Assembly (NCBI GenBank): GCA_024404115.1
Contig: JAKSQM010000002.1
Span: 124,001 to 188,000, forward strand
Direction of reading: 5' to 3'
From: Clostridia bacterium
GTDB lineage: Bacteria; Bacillota; Clostridia; Oscillospirales; Acutalibacteraceae
Length of the DNA stretch: 64,000 bases
In this document: one piece after another, positions 42,140-50,593 of the stretch
How the letters are laid out: each line of letters opens with the position of its first letter
Numbering within the stretch: position 1 is the first letter of the stretch
Program-made: the position numbers and the translations under genes
Notes under the pieces: generated by a model
What the model was told of the DNA's origin: nothing
The model's input: the letters and a program-made list of their open reading frames with translations, nothing else
Database searches by the model: none

Positions 42140-42739
42140 ATGTCAGAATTAACATACGAAAAAGACGGTGCATTTGCACTTGAAACATTTGAGTGGGACA
42201 GCCCTTGGTGGGAACACACCGAAAACAAAAATGCGCCCCGTGTTTTATATATAGGAGATTCAATCTCTCACGGCACAAGACCTGTTCTTAACAGATTGGC
42301 AGAGGGCAAAATACTTTTTGACGGATTTGCAACATCAAAAGCTCTTGATAATCCGTATTTTGCGAAATCACTTGAGCTTTTTATGGCTCAGGAAGAAAGC
42401 CGGAAGGCTATTATCTTTAATAACGGACTTCACGGCTGGCACCTTGATGATGAACAGTATAAGTCTTATTATAAAGAGATGCTTACATTCCTTAAAAAAC
42501 AGGGTGTGCCTGTTTATGTTGTGCTTACAACTAATCTGCCTAAGGACGATGAGCAGAATAAGCGTGTTATTTTGAGAAATGCAATTGCAAAAGAGGTTGC
42601 AGATGAACTTGATTGCAAGGTGATTGACTTATATTCAGCATCGCTTACCTGCACCGAGCTTTATCTTGGTGATGGTGTCCATATGAAAGAGGCTGGCTAT
42701 ACTGTCCTTGCAAAAGAAATTCTTAGCAAAATTGGCTGA
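42140..42739 (+). CDS. SGNH/GDSL-type hydrolase
   Basis: A 199-residue cytoplasmic hydrolase. Block I YIGDSISHG (Ser nucleophile at about residue 42), block III NNGLHGWHLD, and block V GDGVHMKEAGY with the Asp-His pair. No signal peptide. Cotranscribed with nadE (GAGGTG before the ATG). Substrate unknown; deacylation of a sugar or ester is typical. Confidence 0.85.
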   Translation: MSELTYEKDGAFALETFEWDSPWWEHTENKNAPRVLYIGDSISHGTRPVLNRLAEGKILFDGFATSKALDNPYFAKSLELFMAQEESRKAIIFNNGLHGWHLDDEQYKSYYKEMLTFLKKQGVPVYVVLTTNLPKDDEQNKRVILRNAIAKEVADELDCKVIDLYSASLTCTELYLGDGVHMKEAGYTVLAKEILSKIG

Positions 42740-43021
42740 TTTTTGGTCGAGGTCAAAAATGATATAATTTTTGTGATTAAAATTGTGCAATTTGTCTAAT
42801 GGCATGCGATAACAGACACGGTGTCTTGTAACAATCTCTGTGTATTTTGCTGATACTTTTTGGTCAATTTTAAAAAATTAACAACAAAAATCGAATATTT
42901 ATACTGAATAGGATGTATATTGTACTGAACTTATTGCAAGTTTATGCACAATATGCATCCTTTTTAACTAACTATCCAAATTTTGTCTTTTATACCGCTA
43001 AATGTTTGTTAATATACACAA
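42740..43021 (+). other. Non-coding stretch upstream of the secreted repeat protein
   Basis: No ORF or known riboswitch is evident. A weak AT hairpin (ATTTTTG/CAAAAAT, 42747-42767) follows the SGNH gene. GACAC-G-GTGTC at about 42814-42825 is a short palindrome flanked by ACA/TGT, possibly an operator. The remainder is AT-rich. Confidence 0.4.
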
Positions 43022-43049
43022 TTGAAAAATATGATAGTTATGCTATAAT
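43022..43049 (+). promoter_or_regulatory. Strong extended -10 promoter of the secreted repeat protein
   Basis: TTGAAA at 43022-43027, 16-nt spacer ending in TGC, TATAAT at 43044-43049. Confidence 0.78.
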
Positions 43050-43105
43050 TTAAATCACCAAAGCACAAAAAAATACTTCATGTCAATTTAAGGAGGAAAA
43101 CCACA

Positions 43106-44593
43106 ATGAACAAAAAAATCTTAAAACTCATCTCTGCAATCCTCGTAATGGTAATGATTGCAACAGCAGCTCCCCTTATGGGATTCGCAACAGACTCAGG
43201 CCTCAACACAAAAATCACTTACATCACAAACACACTCGGCGGCGTTAAGATTGACGTTGAAAAGCTTGGCGAAGGCGTTAAGTACGACATCTACCGTAAA
43301 ACAGCAGACACTGATTACGAAAAGATCATGACAACAGACGCTAAAACAACAATCATTGATAAGACAGCTGTTAACCTCACAATCTACACATACGATGTAG
43401 CAGTTGCAGGCGGCGAAAGAAGCGGTCTTGAAAAGACAATCAAATACATTCAGGCTCCCACTCTTTCAGTTGAGTGCGTTGACGGTAATGTAATCGTTCA
43501 CATCAACCCTGTTGAGGGCGTTGATCACTACAGCGTAAAACGCCGTGATGTTGCTGTTTCAACTCTTTACAACAGACTTGGCGAAACAGAAGCAACAGAA
43601 GATCCTTATTTCGTTGATACAACAGCAAAGGGCGACACAAAATATGTTTACGCAGTATCTGCTATCCACGAAGGCGACAACAGCTATTATACAACATACA
43701 CATTCACAACTCCTGCTTTCTCATTCCTTTCAACTCCCGTTAAGCTCACAAATGTTGACCAGGGCGTTAAAGTAGCATATGACAAAGTAGAAGGCGCAAA
43801 GAGCTACACAGTTTACAGAAGAGAAGAAGGATCAAACAACTGGGTTGAGCTTACAACATTCAAACCCACATCATACTTCTATTTCGTTGATAAGAGCGCA
43901 GTAAGCGGCACAATTTATTATTACTCAGTAGGCGTTACAACAAATGAATCACGTGCTCGTTATGACGCAGAAACAGACACACATATCCTTTATCTTGCAG
44001 CTCCCACAGTTTCACTCGCATACACAGATGACGGCGTTGAAGTTAGATTCACAGAGAGCAACGGCGCAGAAAGCTATCAGATTCTCCGCAAAGCAGCTAA
44101 CGAAACATCATACAAAGCAATTGGCACAGTAAAGGCAGACAGCGATTCACTTTCATTCATCGACAAAACAGCAGTAATCGGCGAAACATACACATATGCA
44201 GTACGTGTATTCAACAACACTCAGTTTGATGCAAAATACAACAGCTACTTTAAAGGTCAGAACTTTGAATATGCAAACTTCTCAGAAGATGCAGACATCG
44301 TTACAATCGACTTCGTTGACGCAACAGATGATGTTGTAGCAGTAGAAGCAATCGCAGAGCCCGACGCTATCATGCTCAGCAGCACAGCAGACGAAGAAAT
44401 CGTTGACACAGTTAAAGATGTAGTTGCAGACGTAACAACAGAAGCAGCAAATGTTGAGCTTTCACAGGTTCTTGATTTCATCACAGGTATCCTTGCTAAC
44501 CTCGGTGTTGACACAACAATTCTTGAAAATGTATTCAACTTCATCGCTCAGGTAGTTGAATTCGTAAACAACACATTTTCATTCGCAGCATAA
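43106..44593 (+). CDS. Secreted protein with fibronectin-III-like repeats, probably highly expressed
   Basis: A 495-residue exported protein. Signal peptide of about 28 residues (MGFATDSG cleavage area), then about four beta repeats of 80-90 residues with the recurring pattern hydrophobic-GVxVxxxxxxGAxxYxIYR...FIDKTAVxGxxYTYAV, as in fibronectin type III domains. An acidic linker and a hydrophobic amphipathic C-terminus (FNFIAQVVEFVNNTF) follow; there is no LPXTG, dockerin or SLH motif. Codon choice is shifted to AAC, ATC, TTC and ACA, unlike neighbours, which suggests high expression. GGAGGAAAA precedes the ATG. Confidence 0.8.
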   Translation: MNKKILKLISAILVMVMIATAAPLMGFATDSGLNTKITYITNTLGGVKIDVEKLGEGVKYDIYRKTADTDYEKIMTTDAKTTIIDKTAVNLTIYTYDVAVAGGERSGLEKTIKYIQAPTLSVECVDGNVIVHINPVEGVDHYSVKRRDVAVSTLYNRLGETEATEDPYFVDTTAKGDTKYVYAVSAIHEGDNSYYTTYTFTTPAFSFLSTPVKLTNVDQGVKVAYDKVEGAKSYTVYRREEGSNNWVELTTFKPTSYFYFVDKSAVSGTIYYYSVGVTTNESRARYDAETDTHILYLAAPTVSLAYTDDGVEVRFTESNGAESYQILRKAANETSYKAIGTVKADSDSLSFIDKTAVIGETYTYAVRVFNNTQFDAKYNSYFKGQNFEYANFSEDADIVTIDFVDATDDVVAVEAIAEPDAIMLSSTADEEIVDTVKDVVADVTTEAANVELSQVLDFITGILANLGVDTTILENVFNFIAQVVEFVNNTFSFAA

Positions 44594-44719
44594 TCAATAA
44601 GTAATATACTTAATAAAACAAACAGACCCCAAAATTTATACACTAATAAAATGCATTCCCCTTCTTAAAATTAAATTGGATTTACCGATCGGTCCATTTA
44701 TTATAATCCTCTGAATAAA

Positions 44720-44781
44720 CCACCACAAAACACCTTCTATAGTTTCGCACCCTGAGAAACCGTAGGAGGTATTTGTGGTGG
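44720..44781 (+). other. Long stable RNA hairpin downstream of the repeat-protein gene
   Basis: CCACCACAAA pairs perfectly with TTTGTGGTGG (44720-44729 with 44772-44781), with further ACCT/AGGT, CTA/TAG and GTTTC/GAAAC pairing inside. No T-tract follows, so it is more like an mRNA 3'-stabilising structure or small RNA than a terminator. Confidence 0.5.
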
Positions 44782-44814
44782 ATGTTTCTATTTAATATGT
44801 GGATTAAAAGAATA

Positions 44815-44850
44815 CCACCCTCTCATATCTCTATGAAAGGGTGGATTTTT
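44815..44850. terminator. Terminator between convergent genes
   Basis: CCACCCT with AGGGTGG (44815-44821 and 44838-44844) plus TCAT/ATGA inside, followed by ATTTTTATTT on +. Confidence 0.8.
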
Positions 44851-44864
44851 ATTTGTGTGTTATT

Positions 44865-46109
44865 TTACTGTTTGTTTTCTTTTGGAGCGTCAAGTCTTAA
44901 GAAATCACCATACATATTTGTGTAATATTCTTTAATCTTATCATATGAAAGGTTGCCTGAGCCGTGTGCCGCTGCAAGCTCCTGTGAATACTCTGCAAAA
45001 GGAATGATTCTTACATTTGATTTGCCATATTCATAATGTGTAACAGTGGGAATAAAACCAACATTGCTGATTGATATTGCGCCTGTGTCATAGCTCTTTT
45101 CAACAGTAACATCTGCAAGACCGCCGAGGGTGTTCTCGAAGTTTGCCTGTGTTGAAATAAGATTGCCTAATGACCATATAACCAGTGCTTTGCTGCCGTC
45201 TTCTCTTGTGAGATATTCGATAGGCTGGAGTACGTGAGGACCTGTGCCGATAATAATGTCTGCGCCGTAATCAACAAGCTTCTGAGCTATCTGACGCTGT
45301 GAATCATTTGGTGTTGTAATATCTTCCTGCATCCAGTGCATAGAAACACAGCAGATGTCTGAAGCTTCTTTGTTTACTTTAATTACCTTTTCCATTGTCT
45401 GATAAAGCTCTTCTTGTGAGTGGCGTTCATCTGTAAGATAAACAAGACCTAAATCAGAATCAGCAGGAACTATAAGACCGTTAAGATACTGTGTGAATCC
45501 GCAGAATGAAAATTTAATATCATTCTTTTCAATTACCTCTGGCTTGAACATATCGTCCCATGTTTTGTAAAGTCCGGTGAGGATAATGTCTTTCTTCGAG
45601 TGGAACAGCTCATAATCTTCAAGCGCACCAGAAAGGAATTTATCCATAATATGGTTTGTGGACTGATTGTAAACATCAAAACCAAGTGTAATCATCTGGT
45701 CAAGAAGCTCGGGCGGAGAATTGAAAAGCGGATAAGATGATGCCGGCTGTGATGGAACAATTGCAACTTCCTGATTTAAAAATGCAACATCAGCATCTTT
45801 AACTATGCCTGCAATTTTTTGATAAGGTGCGCTGAAATCGTAGCCGCCTGTGGTTGAACGCTGTTTTGCCTGATCAAGTATCGCCTGATGAATAAGGTTA
45901 TCGCCTGCACAAATAAGATTTGCGGAGGTTTTGCCTGTTTTGGTGGTTACAGACTGGGATGTCTTTGCCGCCGCCTCTGCCGCTTTCTCTGCGTGCTTTG
46001 ATTTGAGGGTGTTTATACATCCAACAATTAAAACAACGCAAAGCAAAAGCGTGATTGCTCGTTTAAGGTTTCTGATCAGAGAACTTTTCTTTTTCTTGTT
46101 GTTTTCCAT
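44865..46109 (-). CDS. CapA family protein (poly-gamma-glutamate/PgsA-like metallophosphatase fold)
   Basis: A 414-residue protein with a basic N-terminus and one membrane segment (about residues 15-31; CVVLIVGC could also be a lipobox), then an Ala-rich helix and a CapA domain. Visible metal/active-site motifs: ICAGDNLIH, FLNQEVA, NQSTNHIMDK, SMHWMQED and IIGTGPHVLQP. Extracellular. CapA proteins are best known from poly-gamma-glutamate synthesis, but no pgsB/C neighbours exist here, so another phosphatase-like role is likely. It follows the GH125 gene by 9 nt. Confidence 0.87.
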   Translation of the reverse strand: MENNKKKKSSLIRNLKRAITLLLCVVLIVGCINTLKSKHAEKAAEAAAKTSQSVTTKTGKTSANLICAGDNLIHQAILDQAKQRSTTGGYDFSAPYQKIAGIVKDADVAFLNQEVAIVPSQPASSYPLFNSPPELLDQMITLGFDVYNQSTNHIMDKFLSGALEDYELFHSKKDIILTGLYKTWDDMFKPEVIEKNDIKFSFCGFTQYLNGLIVPADSDLGLVYLTDERHSQEELYQTMEKVIKVNKEASDICCVSMHWMQEDITTPNDSQRQIAQKLVDYGADIIIGTGPHVLQPIEYLTREDGSKALVIWSLGNLISTQANFENTLGGLADVTVEKSYDTGAISISNVGFIPTVTHYEYGKSNVRIIPFAEYSQELAAAHGSGNLSYDKIKEYYTNMYGDFLRLDAPKENKQ

Positions 46110-46118
46110 TTTTTCACC

Positions 46119-47402
46119 TCAGATTATTTTATTGTCAACAGCATACTCAATAAACTCTGCAAAGAGAGAATTTGACCATGCGAACCATTCTCTCGAAAAT
46201 TCTTTTGGATTGTCTGCGTTAAAACCCTCGTGCATAAAGCCTGTGTCGCCATCTGTTGAGCAGAGAATGTCAATCACTTCTCTGATTTCTTCTGGGTCAT
46301 TTGATGTTAAACCCTGCATTGACAGCGCAATATGCCATATATATCCCTCTGGAGTGTGAGGACTGCCGACTCCCCTGCCGAATTTGCCTTTATAATAATA
46401 CGGATTATCTTCGCTTAATATGAATTTGCGTGTTCTCAGGTACATTTCATCATTTTTATCGCAATATCCTAAATAAGGAAGTGAAATAAGACTTGGCACA
46501 TTGGCGTCGTCGAAAAGTCGCCTGTTGCCCATACCATCAGTTTCGCAAGCGTAAATTTTGCCGTATTTTGGATGGTCATAAACTGCATAAGCGTCAATGC
46601 CGTGCTCAATTTCTTCTTTAAGAGTTTCACATTCAGATATAAACGCTGATTCATACGCATAGAATGTAGAGAAGATTTCAATAACATAGCCGATAACAAC
46701 AACGGCAAACATATTTGACGGCACAAGGTAGCCGAAAACGCATCCGTCATCGCTGGGGCGGAAGCCTGACCATGTCATACCAGTGTAGCTGACAGGCATT
46801 CCCCTGCCATCGTTATGTAAAGTGTCTTTCCAACGGCAATTGGGTCTTATGAAGCTGTAAGGTGATTTTTCAAAATGTCGCTGTTCAGTAATCCACTGCT
46901 TTATAATCACCTTTGCCGCCTGCTTGAAGCTTTCGTCAAAAACTGAGCTGTCGCCTGTTTCTTTCCAATACTTATAAATGAGCCTTAAAGGATAGCAAAG
47001 TGAGTCAATCTCGTACTTTCTTTCAAATACCCACGGGTCATTTCTCGGTATATCTTTAATATGACCTTTGGAGTTTGGCTCTTCATTAAAAGCATTTGCA
47101 TATGGGTCAATGAGAATATACTTAAACTGTGTTTTAATAACGCCTTTGATAATATCTCTGACCTCTTCATCCTCAACAGCAAGAGGAATGTAATGGGACA
47201 CCTGAGCGGTTGAATCACGAAGCCACATTGCAGGTATATCGCCTGTTAAGACGAAAAGTGAGCCGTCTGCGGTTTCTTTAACCGTTGTTTCAAGTGTGTT
47301 GGGATAACAGTTGCGGTAAAGCTCGGCTATTTTAGGGTAATTTTTGAGCTTTTCGCAATAGCTGTCTATTCTTTTATAGATTGAATCTGGAATTCGGATA
47401 AT
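46119..47402 (-). CDS. Glycoside hydrolase family 125 (exo-alpha-1,6-mannosidase), non-canonical start
   Basis: A roughly 427-residue (alpha/alpha)6 enzyme that removes alpha-1,6-mannose. The family hallmark [24 protein letters not shown] and the late [12 protein letters not shown] with acidic residues are present; no signal peptide. Homology clearly extends about 58 codons upstream of the first ATG (47228), yet that stretch has no ATG, GTG or TTG. The frame opens after TAA at 47423, and a GTGGGGGTGG ribosome site lies just before ATT at 47402, which I take as the probable start. A truncated product from 47228 would lose the beginning of the family core. Confidence 0.78.
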   Translation of the reverse strand: MIRIPDSIYKRIDSYCEKLKNYPKIAELYRNCYPNTLETTVKETADGSLFVLTGDIPAMWLRDSTAQVSHYIPLAVEDEEVRDIIKGVIKTQFKYILIDPYANAFNEEPNSKGHIKDIPRNDPWVFERKYEIDSLCYPLRLIYKYWKETGDSSVFDESFKQAAKVIIKQWITEQRHFEKSPYSFIRPNCRWKDTLHNDGRGMPVSYTGMTWSGFRPSDDGCVFGYLVPSNMFAVVVIGYVIEIFSTFYAYESAFISECETLKEEIEHGIDAYAVYDHPKYGKIYACETDGMGNRRLFDDANVPSLISLPYLGYCDKNDEMYLRTRKFILSEDNPYYYKGKFGRGVGSPHTPEGYIWHIALSMQGLTSNDPEEIREVIDILCSTDGDTGFMHEGFNADNPKEFSREWFAWSNSLFAEFIEYAVDNKII

Positions 47403-47420
47403 ACCACCCCCACAGATATA

Positions 47421-47426
47421 TTATAA
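47421..47426 (-). promoter_or_regulatory. -10 element before the GH125 gene
   Basis: TATAAT on the minus strand at 47426-47421; the -35 is poor. A start near 47414 would leave only about 12 nt of leader before ATT 47402. Confidence 0.45.
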
Positions 47427-47465
47427 CATTTTGCAACAATTTGCAATAAAAAAGGAGCGTTTTAA

Positions 47466-48182
47466 TTGAAAAAAGTGTTAAGTTCTTTCATAATAATTAT
47501 TCTTTGCTTTATATTGAGCTGCTGTAATACCGAAAACACACGCAAAGAAACAATTAAAGGCGAGCCGCTAAGTGATGGAACAGCCACATATTATATAAAC
47601 GAGAAAAACGACAGTGAACAACTGCTCCACAGCACAAGATATGACGAGAACGATAATGTTATAGAGGAATACGAATTTAAGTATTCATACGATTTAAACG
47701 GCAGAATAGTTGGTATAAGAAAAACTGATGTTGAAACAGGCAAATGCTACGAAACAGTTTATGACAGATTCAAAACGAAAACGGAGGAGATTACATACAG
47801 CAGTAACGGCGTGATTATTGATAAAAAGGATTTTCTAAAGAACGGATGCGTTAAAAAGGCTCATATTTATAATGGCGGAAATGAAACAGGATATATTATT
47901 TATGATTATTACACCGATAATCAGGTGAAAAATGAAACAGAATATGACATTGGCGGAAGAGCCGTAAAAATGACAACATACTATAAAAACAGACTTCTTT
48001 ATCAGATTAAGGATTTTGACAAAGAAGGTATGATTTGCAAAATAACAAAGTATTCTTACAAAGGCGATGTGCTGATTAAAGAATCGCTTTTTGATGCAGA
48101 TTTCAACTTATATCAGGTAACGGATTTTTCAAAAAGTCCGCCAAATGTAACCCGTTATAAAAACGGTGAACCCATAAAATAA
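47466..48182 (+). CDS. Lipoprotein with MORN/YwqK-like short beta repeats
   Basis: A 238-residue protein with a lipoprotein signal (MKKVLSSFIIIILCFILSCC) and a mature part made of short beta-hairpin repeats with the pattern YDxxGRxxxxxxY (ENDNVIEEYEFKYSYDLNGR, YDIGGRAVKMTTYYKN, FDKEGMICKITKYSYKGD). Such repeats resemble YwqK/RHS-like outer proteins. Start is TTG with AAGGAG 8 nt upstream. It diverges from the GH125 gene. Role unknown. Confidence 0.72.
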   Translation: MKKVLSSFIIIILCFILSCCNTENTRKETIKGEPLSDGTATYYINEKNDSEQLLHSTRYDENDNVIEEYEFKYSYDLNGRIVGIRKTDVETGKCYETVYDRFKTKTEEITYSSNGVIIDKKDFLKNGCVKKAHIYNGGNETGYIIYDYYTDNQVKNETEYDIGGRAVKMTTYYKNRLLYQIKDFDKEGMICKITKYSYKGDVLIKESLFDADFNLYQVTDFSKSPPNVTRYKNGEPIK

Positions 48183-48214
48183 AAAGTGGCTGAAAGCGGT
48201 TAAGCTCTCAGCCA
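48181..48214 (-). terminator. Terminator of the tsaE-tsaB-rpiB-upp operon
   Basis: TGGCTGA with TCAGCCA (48187-48193 and 48208-48214) plus AGC/GCT, followed on the minus strand by TTTTT. Confidence 0.82.
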
Positions 48215-48231
48215 TATTTTATGTGGTTTTC

Positions 48232-48861
48232 TTATTTTGTGCCGAAGATTCTGTCGCCAGCATCGCCAAGACCGGGAACGATGTAGCCGTGCTCGTTAAG
48301 CTTTTCATCCATAGCAGCGCAGAAGATTTCAACATCGGGATGTGCTTCCTGAAGAGCCTTTACGCCTTCGGGAGCGCTGATGATGCAAACAAACTTGATG
48401 TTGCGGGGCTTGCGAAGCTTAATCTGTGAAATAGCGTCAATAGCTGAACCGCCTGTTGCAAGCATGGGGTCAACAACGAAAACATCTCTCTCAGCAATGT
48501 CTGCGGGGAGCTTGCAATAATACTCAACGGGCTTGAGTGTTTCGGGATCACGATAAAGACCGATATGACCTACACGAGCTGAGGGAACAAGGTCAAGCAT
48601 ACCATCAACCATGCCAAGACCTGCACGAAGAATGGGAACAACTGCAAGCTTTTTGCCGTCAAGAGCCATAGCTTTTGTTGTGCAGATAGGAGTTTCAATT
48701 TCGATTTCATGAAGAGGAAGATCTCTTGTTGCCTCATAGCAGAGAAGAGTTGCGATCTCTTTGATAAGAGTGCGGAAATCCTTTGAACTTGTTGAAGTTC
48801 TTCTGAGAATTGAAAGTTTGTGCTGGATAAGTGGATGGTTTGTAATAGTAATATTACTCAT
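48232..48861 (-). CDS. upp: Uracil phosphoribosyltransferase
   Basis: A 209-residue enzyme converting uracil and PRPP to UMP, of normal length. PRPP-loop [10 protein letters not shown] (about residues 130-139), [13 protein letters not shown], and the uracil-binding [14 protein letters not shown] 48861 has GGAGG 8 nt upstream; an upstream in-frame extension lies inside rpiB. Last gene of a four-gene operon. Confidence 0.95.
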   Translation of the reverse strand: MSNITITNHPLIQHKLSILRRTSTSSKDFRTLIKEIATLLCYEATRDLPLHEIEIETPICTTKAMALDGKKLAVVPILRAGLGMVDGMLDLVPSARVGHIGLYRDPETLKPVEYYCKLPADIAERDVFVVDPMLATGGSAIDAISQIKLRKPRNIKFVCIISAPEGVKALQEAHPDVEIFCAAMDEKLNEHGYIVPGLGDAGDRIFGTK

Positions 48862-48883
48862 TTTATATTCCTCCGTTTTTATA

Positions 48884-49327
48884 TTATTTCTGTTTATTTT
48901 CAATAGCAGTAATCTGGTCGATTCTGCGCTGATGTCTGCCGCCCTCAAACTCTGTTGAAAGGAAAATGTCAACAAGCTCAAGACCAAGACCAATACCGAC
49001 AACTCTGCCGCCAAGTGCAAGAATGTTTGCGTTGTTGTGTGCTCTTGTCATCTTTGCGCTGAAATAATCAGAGCAGCAAGCTGCACGGACACCGTTAACT
49101 TTGTTTGCTGCAAGGCTGATGCCTATGCCTGTTCCGCAACAAAGGATACCTAAAATGCCCTCTTTAACAACATACTCGCCAACTTTTTCACCAAAAACGG
49201 CATAATCAACTGATTCGGTACTGTCTGTGCCGAAATCAACGATTTCATATCCTTTTTCAGTAAGATGAGCTTTGATGGCTTCTTTGAGTTCAAATCCGCC
49301 GTGATCTGCACCTAATGCTACTTTCAT
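48884..49327 (-). CDS. rpiB: Ribose-5-phosphate isomerase B
   Basis: A 147-residue RpiB/LacAB family isomerase interconverting ribose-5-P and ribulose-5-[40 protein letters not shown] (catalytic Cys in LCCGTG) and [14 protein letters not shown]. The ATG overlaps the tsaB stop by 4 nt. It may also act on allose-6-phosphate, as some members do. Confidence 0.94.
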   Translation of the reverse strand: MKVALGADHGGFELKEAIKAHLTEKGYEIVDFGTDSTESVDYAVFGEKVGEYVVKEGILGILCCGTGIGISLAANKVNGVRAACCSDYFSAKMTRAHNNANILALGGRVVGIGLGLELVDIFLSTEFEGGRHQRRIDQITAIENKQK

Positions 49328-50022
49328 TGTTTATCACTGCCTTTTAATTTATTTTTGAGCTCCCTTTCAGCCTGCGGAAGCCTGAGATAAACAGGCACAA
49401 GCTGGTCGGGTGCAATATAATCTGTTTTGTTAAGTGCGGCATAAAGAGCACCTGATGCCTTCTGATAACGGATGCTTTCATTTGTGAGAATGAACTTTTC
49501 GTCATCAGCCGCTTTTTTGATAAGATGTGCGCCATCACCAAGAAGATAAACTACGCTGTCAAGTGCTTTCAGCTCCTCAACAAGCTGAGAAATGCTGACG
49601 GCTCTATCCTCAGTAATACGCTCCACTGTGCCGAAATGCACCTTGAATGTGGCTGTATAAATCTGTGAACAGCGAGCGTCCATAATTGCGCAAACATAGC
49701 CGTCAAAGCTCATGCAGTTATATGCCATAGCTTCAAGGGTTGAAATGCCGACACACGGTGTGTTATTTGGAAAAGCAATACCTTTAGCGCAGGCAACGCC
49801 GATACGCACACCTGTGAATGAACCGGGACCTGTTACGCAGACAATAAGGTCAATATCGCTTACATCAATATCTGAAAGGTCAATTGCATCTTTAACAACA
49901 TTCATCAGTGTTTTTGAGTGAGTGAAGCCGTTATTAACATAGACCTCGCTTAAAATATGACTGTCATCTGCAACTGCGGCACTGGCAGGCTTTGAGGAAC
50001 TGTCAATTGCAAGTATTTTCAA
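49324..50022 (-). CDS. tsaB: tRNA threonylcarbamoyladenosine biosynthesis protein TsaB
   Basis: A 232-residue ASKHA-fold partner of TsaD and TsaE in making t6A37 of tRNAs. ILAIDSSSKPASAAVAD, GPGSFTGVRIGVACAKGIA and CAIMDARCSQIYTATF are diagnostic. TTG at 50022 is chosen: GGAGGTG lies 6 nt upstream and it gives the canonical short N-terminus. It overlaps the end of tsaE by 20 nt and rpiB by 4 nt, indicating tight coupling. Confidence 0.93.
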   Translation of the reverse strand: MKILAIDSSSKPASAAVADDSHILSEVYVNNGFTHSKTLMNVVKDAIDLSDIDVSDIDLIVCVTGPGSFTGVRIGVACAKGIAFPNNTPCVGISTLEAMAYNCMSFDGYVCAIMDARCSQIYTATFKVHFGTVERITEDRAVSISQLVEELKALDSVVYLLGDGAHLIKKAADDEKFILTNESIRYQKASGALYAALNKTDYIAPDQLVPVYLRLPQAERELKNKLKGSDKQ

Positions 50023-50446
50023 AATCTGCACCTCCGTCAATAGTGATTATGCGCTGAAATTCGCTCTCCCCTTTTTCAAAATGAATTCTGATAGAATCCT
50101 CAGGCAAAGCGTTTTCGATGTTTTCGCTCCATTCAACGGCAAGTATTCCGCCGTAATCAAGATAATCAAAAAATCCTGTTGAATACAAATCGTCCCACGA
50201 CTCAATTCGATACATATCAAAGTGATAAAGTGTGTGTTTGCCGTTGTATTCGTGAACAAGAGCAAATGTGGGACTGCTCACCTGCTTCTGGTCAATTCCA
50301 AGACCCTCTGCAAGTCCGTGGGTGAACGCTGTTTTGCCCATTCCCATTGAGCCGAACATAGCAACAACATCACCGCTTTTAAGTTTTTCGCCTATTTTTA
50401 TGCCGAGCTGTCTTGTTTCCTCTGCACTGTTTGTAACAAATTTCAA
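50003..50446 (-). CDS. tsaE: tRNA threonylcarbamoyladenosine biosynthesis ATPase TsaE
   Basis: A 147-residue ATPase. P-loop FGSMGMGKTAFTHGLA (about residues 28-43), SSPTFALVHEY, and the DMYRIESWDDL and AVEWSEN motifs. Several starts are in frame; I favour TTG 50446 because GAGATG lies 6 nt upstream, the arrangement seen repeatedly here, though ATG 50455 or TTG 50449 are possible. First gene of its operon. Confidence 0.92.
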   Translation of the reverse strand: MKFVTNSAEETRQLGIKIGEKLKSGDVVAMFGSMGMGKTAFTHGLAEGLGIDQKQVSSPTFALVHEYNGKHTLYHFDMYRIESWDDLYSTGFFDYLDYGGILAVEWSENIENALPEDSIRIHFEKGESEFQRIITIDGGADFENTCN

Positions 50447-50491
50447 CAAAATCATCTCCCGAAAAATAAGTTTTTGGCTCAAACTTGAGTT

Positions 50492-50520
50492 ATTATAACA
50501 CAAAAGACTTTCATTTTCAA
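50492..50520 (-). promoter_or_regulatory. Promoter of the tsaE operon
   Basis: Minus strand TTGAAA (50520-50515), 17-nt spacer, TATAAT (50497-50492). Confidence 0.78.
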
Positions 50521-50532
50521 CTTATTTCAGGG

Positions 50533-50561
50533 TTGAATTTAAAATAAATTTATATTATAAT
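50533..50561 (+). promoter_or_regulatory. Promoter of rodA
   Basis: TTGAAT at 50533-50538, 17-nt spacer, TATAAT at 50556-50561. Confidence 0.75.
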
Positions 50562-50593
50562 ATATAAAAGTATGTTTTCAGGAGGTCAGCAAG

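Noticed and set aside
44684-44693. Perfect palindrome ACCGATCGGT
   Set aside because: A lone 10-bp palindrome between convergent genes is not enough to call an operator.
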